A stretch of 6,676 nucleotides of DNA from Thermoplasmata archaeon (GTDB lineage Archaea; Thermoplasmatota; Thermoplasmata; RBG-16-68-12; JAGMCJ01): contig JAGMCJ010000169.1 of assembly GCA_023129265.1 (NCBI GenBank), positions 1 through 6,676 of the forward strand, in the 5' to 3' direction. Position numbers and translations under genes: made by a program. Shown piece after piece: positions 1 through 6,201 of this stretch; positions within the stretch are counted from its first letter, which is position 1, and every line of letters starts with the position of its first letter. A model generated the notes under the pieces. It saw only the letters and a program-made list of their open reading frames with translations. It ran no database searches and had not been told where the DNA came from.

Positions 1-3000
1 GAGGGGCCTGATCTCTCGCCAAGCGACATCCTGATCGAAACCCCGTCGGGGAACTACTCCTATGCTGACCCGTCATCAACTGTCCCTCCCTTTCAATCTG
101 ATGTGATTCCCGTGAACCCCGGTGACAGCGTGGTCATCAGCCTGAACGCGACGAACGTCGGCGGGTATGAGACCGGCGCGCAGTTCAACGTTGTGATGGC
201 GAACACAGGGAACATATCTGGCGGGCCACCAGTCTCGATTCTCTACAACAGCGGAGAGGTGGGCCCTCTCATAGCAGGTAGTTCGACAGGTCCCTTTGCA
301 TCCAACCTCATAATCCCCAACCAGACGGGCCATCACTGCCTGAATCTCACGGTCGATTTCGGAATCGGCGGGGGCGGAAACATCAGTGAGGTCTCGGAGA
401 CGAACAACACATTCGTCGTCTGCTTCGGGGTGGACGTTCCCGACCTGACGCCGGTTGATGTCGTAATCGAACTCCCTGATGGATCGAGCCTCACATATCT
501 TGACGCATCCGCCACGAACTACATTTCGGGTCCAATCTACGTCTTTCCTGGGGACCTGATGAACATGACTGCCAGCGTCCGCAACGTTGGCGTCTTCCAG
601 TCTCCAGTGGGCATTGACTTCCAGCTGGCGTTCTACTATGTGGGCGACAGTCCTCTGAATCCGATCCAGGACAGTATCGTCGAATGGAACAGCGTTCCGC
701 CGTTGTCTCCAGGTTCTACGGACGGGCCATACGGTTTCTCAGGGTACAGCGTCCCCTTTGAGCTTGGGGACCGGTACATCAACATCACCGTCGACAATGG
801 GAGCCAGATTCACGAAGCAAGTGAAATCAACAACACTTTCACCATTCATCTTGTCATCGGAGGCCCCGATCTCATCCCGAGTCAGGTCAATCTGATCGTT
901 GACGGCGTGACTACGCAATATGCGTATCCGCAGACACCGACAGTCGAAGTAGATATCACCTCTATCGTCAGTATCGAAGCCGAGATTGCAAATCAGGGCA
1001 ACTTCGGGACGAACGGGACGTTCTCCACGGAGTTCTTGAGTAACTCAATCGCCTTTCACACGAACCTGAGCGGGCCCTTGAGTCCTGGTGAATCAATCGC
1101 GATGAACTCCAGCTGGGCCAATCCCGGAGTCCCAAGCCTGCACACCATCTCGATAGTCGCAGACTCCGCGGGCGAGATCGTGGAGGTGAACGAGTCAAAC
1201 AACGTCTTCACATTGACAATCATAGTCAAAGGTCCGGACATCATCCCGTGGCAGGTGAATTTGACGGTGGACGGGCTGACAACGCAGTACACTTATCCAG
1301 AGACACCAACCGTAGAGGTGAACATCTCATCCATAGTCCATATCGAAGCAGCGATAGAGAATCATGGTGGCTTTGGAACGAATGGGACATTCCTAACGGA
1401 GTACTTCGCTGACTCCGTTGGCTTCTACTCGAACCTCTGTCCGCCGTTGGGTCCCGGTGAGCGCATCCTGACTAACTCCAGCTGGACGAATCCCGGTGTC
1501 CTAGGCCTCCACTTAATCACGATAGCGGCTGACTCCGCCAACGACATTGTCGAGCTGAATGAGACAAACAACGTTTTTACACTGACCATCGTAGTCAAGG
1601 GTCCTGACTTGATACCTCTGTATGTCACAATAGACGTGAGCGGGAACAGCAACCAGTACGGATACTCGGATTCCCCGGTTGGTCCCGTTATTGTAGACAT
1701 CTCCGACGAGGTTCTCATCGACGTGACCATTCACAATCAGGGAGCTCTCTCCATCGATATGTTCACCGTAGGATACATCGAAGATGGCCAGCTGTTTGAT
1801 TTGAGCGGCCCTTTGGGGCCATTGGATGCATCGGCGTCCATTTCTCTGATTGACGTCGCTTGGCAAACTCCGCAGTCCTTGGGAGACTACCTTGTTGTCA
1901 TTTCCGTTGATCATTTGGACAATGTATCAGAAGTTGATGAGGACAACAACGAGTTCAACATCCTGTTCCGCTTGGTGGGTCCTGACATCGTGGCTCTTGA
2001 TTTCCTTGTGAACAATGTACACTACGCTGATTCAGTCTTGGTCACGGGGGGCGAAACCATTCTCCTGACCGGAGTCTCAGTCAACGCTGGGACCAACGTG
2101 ACGCCTTCCAGCTTCTCCGTCGGCATCTACAACTCCACTGAGAGGAATAATCCACTCCTTCTCTCGGGCGCCTCACAGCTCTCGCCAGGATCATCACAAT
2201 GGCACAACGCCACCTGGCACGCCCCCATGGACTATCTGAATGTCACAATCGTTTTCGAGGTCGATTTCTACGATGATGTTCTCGAGACCGATGAAGCGAA
2301 CAACATGCTCGAGGTTGTCCTCATAGTGACTCCTCTCCCGCCTGACCTCGTGGCGGTATGTCCTGAGATTAACGGGCTTCCATATGAAGGACCGCATCAA
2401 GCCGAAGCGGGTGAAGTCCTCTATCTCTCAGCCTCCGTGGAGAACATAGGGAACTACACGACCGGAGGCCCGTTTGACAACGCGTTCTACAACAACACGA
2501 CGTCCAGTCTCCCGTTCGCCAGCAAAGTGATGGGAACGCTGGAACCAGGCTGGATGACAGCGGAGATCGAAGCCACCTGGAGGGCTCCTGAAGGGGCCGG
2601 GACGTGTGTTGTCATTTTCCACGTGGACTACATGGACTCCATTCATGAGGCGAACGAGACGAACAACATGCTCTCCTTCGTGATTGAGGTCGTTGAAGTG
2701 GAGGAAGAGTACAATTGGAAGCCTCTCCTTGCCTTGATATTCGCCATCATCCTTGTCCTTCTTGGAATCCTCATCGGATATCTGAGACCTCTCGACCGAT
2801 TCGTTCCCACACCAAAGGATTTGCCGAATGAGGAGAGAGCGGTCTATCGGAAGCAGATGAGGAGTCAACCCATCGGTGAGAGACTCAAATCCCTCGATCT
2901 GGACACACTTCTGAGGAAGTTCTCCCGAGACAGGATACTCACGATTGCCTTCCTTGCGGCTCCTCTTTCGTTACTCGAGGTCGTCATCGCCGCACTTTCC

Positions 3001-3171
3001 CATCTGACTGGCATCCTAAGAGTGCCTGAAGCGGGCAACTGGATCACGGTGGGGCTGGTTGTCAACCTCATAATTCTCGTCGTTGGGATATCCGTCGACG
3101 TGATTGTATCGAGGAAGGGCTACAAGGTGCCCTCGGAGGTGCTTCTTCCACCCGAACTAGGTGACGACTAG
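1..3171 (+). CDS. Large CARDB-repeat surface protein with C-terminal three-segment membrane module (5' end missing)
   Basis: The frame is open from base 1 to a TAG at 3169-3171, so 1056 C-terminal residues are visible and the true start lies upstream; the GTG at 103 is only an internal codon. Residues 2-900 form seven tandem repeats of about 120-145 residues. Each opens with a (G/P)PD motif and closes on an E-x-x-E-x-NN motif (for example EVNESNNVF, ELNETNNVF), the hallmark of CARDB adhesion-like beta-sandwich domains. About 28 N-x-S/T sequons fit a glycosylated extracellular protein. Residues 908-928, about 979-1002 and 1014-1036 are hydrophobic membrane segments. Basic residues between the first two (RPLDRF, YRKQMRSQ, RKFSRDR) place that loop in the cytoplasm by the positive-inside rule, with a short C-terminal tail also inside. 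CARDB domains are known in adhesion and cell-surface proteins; the ligand cannot be told. I do not recognise the membrane module. Confidence 0.9.
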   Translation, partial: EGPDLSPSDILIETPSGNYSYADPSSTVPPFQSDVIPVNPGDSVVISLNATNVGGYETGAQFNVVMANTGNISGGPPVSILYNSGEVGPLIAGSSTGPFASNLIIPNQTGHHCLNLTVDFGIGGGGNISEVSETNNTFVVCFGVDVPDLTPVDVVIELPDGSSLTYLDASATNYISGPIYVFPGDLMNMTASVRNVGVFQSPVGIDFQLAFYYVGDSPLNPIQDSIVEWNSVPPLSPGSTDGPYGFSGYSVPFELGDRYINITVDNGSQIHEASEINNTFTIHLVIGGPDLIPSQVNLIVDGVTTQYAYPQTPTVEVDITSIVSIEAEIANQGNFGTNGTFSTEFLSNSIAFHTNLSGPLSPGESIAMNSSWANPGVPSLHTISIVADSAGEIVEVNESNNVFTLTIIVKGPDIIPWQVNLTVDGLTTQYTYPETPTVEVNISSIVHIEAAIENHGGFGTNGTFLTEYFADSVGFYSNLCPPLGPGERILTNSSWTNPGVLGLHLITIAADSANDIVELNETNNVFTLTIVVKGPDLIPLYVTIDVSGNSNQYGYSDSPVGPVIVDISDEVLIDVTIHNQGALSIDMFTVGYIEDGQLFDLSGPLGPLDASASISLIDVAWQTPQSLGDYLVVISVDHLDNVSEVDEDNNEFNILFRLVGPDIVALDFLVNNVHYADSVLVTGGETILLTGVSVNAGTNVTPSSFSVGIYNSTERNNPLLLSGASQLSPGSSQWHNATWHAPMDYLNVTIVFEVDFYDDVLETDEANNMLEVVLIVTPLPPDLVAVCPEINGLPYEGPHQAEAGEVLYLSASVENIGNYTTGGPFDNAFYNNTTSSLPFASKVMGTLEPGWMTAEIEATWRAPEGAGTCVVIFHVDYMDSIHEANETNNMLSFVIEVVEVEEEYNWKPLLALIFAIILVLLGILIGYLRPLDRFVPTPKDLPNEERAVYRKQMRSQPIGERLKSLDLDTLLRKFSRDRILTIAFLAAPLSLLEVVIAALSHLTGILRVPEAGNWITVGLVVNLIILVVGISVDVIVSRKGYKVPSEVLLPPELGDD
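4..2700 (+). repeat. Seven tandem CARDB-like domain repeats
   Basis: Repeat starts, taken at the G/V/P-P-D motif, fall at about 4, 436, 862, 1231, 1600, 1978 and 2338, with the last ending near 2700. Repeat lengths are 144, 142, 123, 123, 126, 120 and 121 residues. Shared landmarks in order are a PDL/PDI opening, a hydrophobic strand before an N-x-G turn (IANQGNFG, IENHGGFG, IHNQGALS, VENIGNYT), an LxPG turn (LSPGES, LGPGER, LEPGWM), and the acidic E-x-NN ending. Repeats 1 and 2 are longer because of an insertion after the first hairpin. Boundaries are by eye and good to a few residues. Confidence 0.85.
862..1599 (+). repeat. Closely related CARDB repeat pair (repeats 3 and 4)
   Basis: Two adjacent units of exactly 369 bp each (862-1230 and 1231-1599) align without gaps at the protein level. 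By hand count about 84 of 123 residues match, including long shared stretches such as TPTVEV and NNVFTLTI. The DNA carries many synonymous changes, for example GTCGAAGTA against GTAGAGGTG for the shared VEV. This points to an internal duplication younger than the other repeats but not recent. Confidence 0.8.
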
Positions 3172-3230
3172 CGAACGCAACAAATAGAAGAGGGGATTTG
3201 GGTCAAGGCAGAGCAACCATAGACGTGGAC

Positions 3231-3239
3231 TATTAATAA
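3231..3239 (+). promoter_or_regulatory. Probable archaeal TATA box for the thioredoxin-like gene
   Basis: The AT-rich string TATTAATAA stands out in a GC-balanced spacer. Archaeal TATA boxes centre about 26-27 bp before transcription start, which would put the start near 3260, just ahead of the GGTGG and TTG proposed as the translation start. No clear BRE is visible upstream. The fit of spacing is the main support. Confidence 0.5.
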
Positions 3240-3266
3240 CCGATTTACTTTTTGTCGCCAGGATAC

Positions 3267-3271
3267 GGTGG
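3267..3271 (+). promoter_or_regulatory. Shine-Dalgarno-like GGTGG that decides the TTG start at 3276
   Basis: GGTGG sits four to five bases before the TTG at 3276 and resembles the archaeal anti-SD-pairing core GGTG. The alternative in-frame TTG at 3252 has only AT-rich sequence (TTTACTTT) before it and would lie upstream of the transcript start predicted from the TATA box. The 3276 start also begins the protein directly with a signal-peptide-like MNLLRAAAVLSL. Confidence 0.45.
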
Positions 3272-3275
3272 GAAC

Positions 3276-4448
3276 TTGAATCTCCTGAGGGCAGCTGCGG
3301 TCCTGAGCCTTGTTTGCATGTTGCTGATAGTCTTTCCGGCCCACGAGAGTGTGTTAGCGGACCTGCCAGGAACACGATCGGATGGCGATAGGACCGTCAC
3401 GCTCGAATTGTTCACGGCGATTTTTTGTGGGGGCTGCCCGTACGCCGACGCCGCTGCCGACAGATTGCTGAGAGTCATTGGCCCGGAACGACTGTCCGTC
3501 ATTCAGTATCACGTGAGCCTGACGGACCCGCTGAGAATCAATGAATCGGATGCTCGCTGGCATACGTATGGAAATCCAGGGCTCCCCTCTCTATTCCTCG
3601 ATGGCGAGTTCAAGAGCGACAACGCGACTTCATACGAAGAGGCCTTCGACAGGTATCTCGGCTTTGTCCAGGAGAGCCTTCAGGTCGAGACACCAGTGAG
3701 CCTGGAACTCGAATACCATCTGGGCGGGGGCTCCGTGACACTCAACGCGTCACTGGATAGTAGCGAATCCCTGGCGGGCCAGAATCTCTTTCTCAGGGTC
3801 GTCTTGTTCGAGAACATCCTGGAGGACAACGACGATATCTACAACTACAGTGTGAGGGCCTATAACGAGACCTCAGTGGATCTGGTGACTTCCCCGACGA
3901 TTCAGTCAGTCACCTTCGTACTGGACGGTTCGTGGATCACCGAGAACATGGGTGCCGTGGCCTTTCTTCAGGTGGATGCAGATGGCGGGATATATCAATC
4001 GGCCAACGTCATGTTCGGAGAACCTCCCGTGATCACGATTACCAATCCCTCAGGCGGTACCGTTTCGGGCGACTTGACCGTTGAGGGGAGTTGCACAAGC
4101 GGCAGGACCCTCTCCGAGGCCTTCTTGAAGATCGATGACGGGCTCTGGGTTGAGGTGGAAGGAACATCGGCGTGGCAACACGACGTCAACACGACAGAGC
4201 TCTCCGACGGTCCCCACACGATATATGCAAGGGTCTACGACATCGCCGGAACCTACTCGGAGGCAGACATCCTGTCGATCACGGTAGAGCCGAAGGGGGA
4301 TGACTACACATTCACAATCATGCTGATTGTCTCCGTCATCCTCATCGTCGTGCTCCTGCTCATTCTGCTGGGAAAGAGACGTAGAGAAGAAGAGGAAGAA
4401 GCGCCCGAACCGGAAGAGCCAGAGGATGTCGAATCGCATTCACGATGA
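3276..4448 (+). CDS. Secreted, membrane-anchored thioredoxin-fold protein (CGGC, Omp28-like) with Ig-like domain
   Basis: From the TTG at 3276 the protein has 390 residues; starting at TTG 3252 would add eight. Residues 1-28 look like a signal peptide, with possible cleavage after SVLA. The thioredoxin-like domain (about 40-135) has a first strand VTLELFT followed by the redox motif FCGGCPYA (Cys51, Cys54) and a probable cis-proline in GLPS (Pro104). Residues 140-245 resemble the second part of Omp28-type proteins: LRVVLFEN, then YNYSVRAY, then AVAFLQVDADGGIYQSANV. Residues 250-337 look like a Big/Ig-like domain (ITITNPSGGTVSG, then LSDGPHTIYARVYD). A membrane span at 344-365 is followed by KRRR and an acidic tail. 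By family it is probably an extracytoplasmic thiol-disulfide protein; the substrate is unknown. Its own promoter appears to precede it, so it need not be cotranscribed with the CARDB gene. Confidence 0.85.
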   Translation: MNLLRAAAVLSLVCMLLIVFPAHESVLADLPGTRSDGDRTVTLELFTAIFCGGCPYADAAADRLLRVIGPERLSVIQYHVSLTDPLRINESDARWHTYGNPGLPSLFLDGEFKSDNATSYEEAFDRYLGFVQESLQVETPVSLELEYHLGGGSVTLNASLDSSESLAGQNLFLRVVLFENILEDNDDIYNYSVRAYNETSVDLVTSPTIQSVTFVLDGSWITENMGAVAFLQVDADGGIYQSANVMFGEPPVITITNPSGGTVSGDLTVEGSCTSGRTLSEAFLKIDDGLWVEVEGTSAWQHDVNTTELSDGPHTIYARVYDIAGTYSEADILSITVEPKGDDYTFTIMLIVSVILIVVLLLILLGKRRREEEEEAPEPEEPEDVESHSR

Positions 4449-4499
4449 CCGGTCGAAGTATTCAGACAACCTCGTTGGGACTCGCCGCAGAAGCTCACT

Positions 4500-4512
4500 C
4501 AACGAGTCGTTG
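4500..4512. repeat. 13-bp perfect palindrome in the convergent spacer (first)
   Basis: CAACGA-G-TCGTTG is a perfect 6-1-6 inverted repeat 51 bp after the stop of the thioredoxin-like gene. The one-base centre is too small for an RNA hairpin loop without melting the inner pairs, so it looks more like a dyad protein site than a terminator stem. It could also be chance. Confidence 0.4.
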
Positions 4513-4531
4513 TGATAGTAATGGCAATATG

Positions 4532-4544
4532 TGCACAATGTGCA
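4532..4544. repeat. 13-bp perfect palindrome in the convergent spacer (second)
   Basis: TGCACA-A-TGTGCA is a second perfect 6-1-6 inverted repeat of the same architecture as the one at 4500-4512 but with a different sequence. The two centres (4506 and 4538) are 32 bp apart, close to three turns of B-DNA. No T-tract follows, which argues against a simple terminator. The rest of the 4449-4634 spacer shows no gene that I would support. Confidence 0.4.
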
Positions 4545-4634
4545 GAAGCCACGGTATTCCAGGGAGGAATCAGAAGGCGCCTATCCGTCGTGGTCATCCT
4601 GGGTGGAACAAGAAGACTGAAGAGTTGAGGAGCC

Positions 4635-6050
4635 TCACCCCGGTCTCATCTGGTCCACTATCATCTTCTGCGCCAGTTCGAGGAATTCCTCCTCTTTGTT
4701 GAACGGGATCGTCGCACCGGCGGCGATATTGTGACCTCCTCCCGCCCCACCCATCGTTTCGGCGGCTTCCCTCATGACAACGGAAAGGTCAAGACCCCTC
4801 GAGACATGGGAATCCGTTGCCCTAGCAGAGACCTTCACCCCTTCGTCCGAATGCGCGAAGGCGAAGAGAGGACGGGACTTGTCAATCTCGGGAGAGGACA
4901 TGAGGATCCCCGCCGTGATCCCGATGACCGTGTCTTTTATTCTTGTTCCTCCATGAAAATACTGGAGATGGTCCAACTCGATGATTCCCATGTCAGCAGC
5001 CACCGCGAGGGACTCAACGAGATACTCTCTGTGCGTCCGCAGCAAGCTCAGCGCTTTGTCCAGGCTCTCCTCTCTGTCCCCAAGACAGATCTCCATGCCG
5101 ATATGCGCCTTGTCGTACCTGCCACAGGAATTCAACAGCGTGGCGAACTCCTTCGCGTCGCGGAGAACAGACCTCTCCTTTTCTCGAACAAGCGTGTAGC
5201 ACTCCCCCACAATTCTCTCGATGTGTTCATGGCCCAGGCCCGATTCCAGCAGCAATGTCACGAGAGCCGAGACAACGCTCTGCTTCTCCGATGAGGTCAG
5301 ATCCGACCAGCATCTCCACTCATCCTCTGCCTTGGGGGGTATTCCGATTTCTTCGAGGAACCTGACGCAAGCACTGTGGTTGCCATTGAGGCCGGGCAAC
5401 AATGGATCGGTTGAGTACTTGAGGAGCCTGGGCACTGGGCGAGTCACCCTGCCGAAGTACCGGATGTCCTTATCGATTCTAACCGAGCCATCTTCCACAG
5501 CGTCTTTGAGTATGGTCCTGTTCGAGCCTATGAGCCGCCTATGGTTTCGGTCCTGCATGTCTCCAACTGCACCCACGATCGCCAGACTGGAAAGGCGCAC
5601 GTTCTCGCTGTTCATCTCCTTCGCGAGGACGTATGTAACTCCCGCTCCGCTCACGTCCAGAGAACCATCCAGGCCGTACAAGTGTGGATTCAGCATGTTG
5701 GGGCCTTCAGCCTGGATTCGAGGAAGCAGACGACCCCTGCCGCCTCCCACGAACGACTCCGATGGAACGTGATGATCTGTGATAATCCCTGACATGTCGG
5801 AAATCAGGTCATAACTGCCAGCACCGATGTCTGTGAACCACACGAACTCAGGGCTTCGCTCAAGGATTCTCCCGACCGCATCATCGTCAAGGCTCTTGAC
5901 GAACAGGACATCGTGGTCGATTCCCGCTTGCGTGAGGGAACTGCTGGCAATGGAGCCTGCGGTGATTCCATCGGCGTCTATGTGAGTGACAACGAGGACT
6001 TCCTTCCTCTTCAGTACCTCTTCTGACAACTTCTTCGCGAGATGGTGCAT
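4635..6050 (-). CDS. recJ: Archaeal RecJ-like DHH/DHHA1 single-strand exonuclease or phosphoesterase
   Basis: 471 residues from the ATG at 6050 to a TGA at 4637-4635, matching the usual size of archaeal RecJ-like proteins (about 470). The DHH-domain metal motifs are present in order: THIDADG (22-28), TDIG (73-76), the diagnostic DHH (92-94) and GAVGDMQD (160-167), with the linked NPH-YGLDG-SGAG segment at 121-137. The C-terminal DHHA1 substrate motif GGAGGGHNIAAG lies at 434-445. All expected catalytic Asp/His positions appear intact, so it should be an active Mn/Mg-dependent phosphoesterase. Archaeal relatives are 5'-3' exonucleases or GINS-bound Cdc45-like replication factors (GAN/RecJ); which role applies cannot be decided here. 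The frame stays open to an ATG at 6272, but those 74 codons look non-homologous, overlap the divergent gene's start, and lie upstream of a TATA box placed for a leaderless start at 6050. Confidence 0.92.
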   Translation of the reverse strand: MHHLAKKLSEEVLKRKEVLVVTHIDADGITAGSIASSSLTQAGIDHDVLFVKSLDDDAVGRILERSPEFVWFTDIGAGSYDLISDMSGIITDHHVPSESFVGGGRGRLLPRIQAEGPNMLNPHLYGLDGSLDVSGAGVTYVLAKEMNSENVRLSSLAIVGAVGDMQDRNHRRLIGSNRTILKDAVEDGSVRIDKDIRYFGRVTRPVPRLLKYSTDPLLPGLNGNHSACVRFLEEIGIPPKAEDEWRCWSDLTSSEKQSVVSALVTLLLESGLGHEHIERIVGECYTLVREKERSVLRDAKEFATLLNSCGRYDKAHIGMEICLGDREESLDKALSLLRTHREYLVESLAVAADMGIIELDHLQYFHGGTRIKDTVIGITAGILMSSPEIDKSRPLFAFAHSDEGVKVSARATDSHVSRGLDLSVVMREAAETMGGAGGGHNIAAGATIPFNKEEEFLELAQKMIVDQMRPG

Positions 6051-6074
6051 CCTGAAACATGATTGGCCGATGGC

Positions 6075-6081
6075 TATTAAA
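6075..6081 (-). promoter_or_regulatory. Probable TATA box of the RecJ-like gene (leaderless transcript)
   Basis: Read on the minus strand the site is TTTAATA, centred about 28 bp before the ATG at 6050. That spacing places transcription start at or within a few bases of the start codon, as in leaderless archaeal mRNAs. No Shine-Dalgarno motif lies before the ATG (the preceding bases are TGTTTCAGG), which agrees with leaderless initiation. Confidence 0.55.
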
Positions 6082-6170
6082 GGTCTCTCCTCGACAAAAC
6101 GTCCAGTCTCTTGCATGTTCCAGGGTATGCGTTGTGTGCGAGACAATCGGACAAGTGTGTTTTCAATCAG

Positions 6171-6177
6171 TGTTAAG
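6171..6177 (+). promoter_or_regulatory. Weak TATA-like element before the TctA-like gene
   Basis: TGTTAAG is centred about 28 bp before the ATG at 6202, the right distance for a leaderless start, and no Shine-Dalgarno motif precedes that ATG. The sequence itself is a poor match to an archaeal TATA box, so the call rests mainly on position. Confidence 0.22.
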
Positions 6178-6201
6178 CTGGAATCCAATGATACTAAGCC
6201 G

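Noticed and set aside
103..105. GTG at 103 as the start of the CARDB protein
   Set aside because: The frame is open to base 1 and residues before 103 (GPDLSPSDILIETPSG) already match the opening strand of a CARDB repeat, so this is an internal codon of a truncated gene.
1513..1914. Minus-strand ORFs of up to 146 codons inside the CARDB gene, such as 1513-1914 and 2428-2868
   Set aside because: The sense frame shows regular domain repeats throughout, while the antisense products have no recognisable features.
3249..3253. T5 run after the CARDB gene as a possible terminator
   Set aside because: Archaeal termination can use short T-tracts, but five T with no further T-rich sequence, lying next to the inferred start of the following transcript, is too weak to call.
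4532..4550. TGTGCA direct repeats as a small repeat array
   Set aside because: Only two copies exist and both are the arms of the single palindrome at 4532-4544.
4445..4702. 85-codon + strand ORF overlapping the thioredoxin-like gene's stop by ATGA, with a cysteine-bearing CDSNGNMCTMC segment
   Set aside because: The ATGA overlap is tempting, but the product has no recognisable domain, its last 68 bases run antisense through the conserved RecJ C-terminus, and no ribosome site precedes it. It most likely is chance.
4731..5772. Long + strand ORFs (4731-5294 and 5221-5772)
   Set aside because: They lie wholly antisense to the well-supported RecJ-like gene and encode Arg/Ser/Pro-rich products without domains, as expected of shadow frames.
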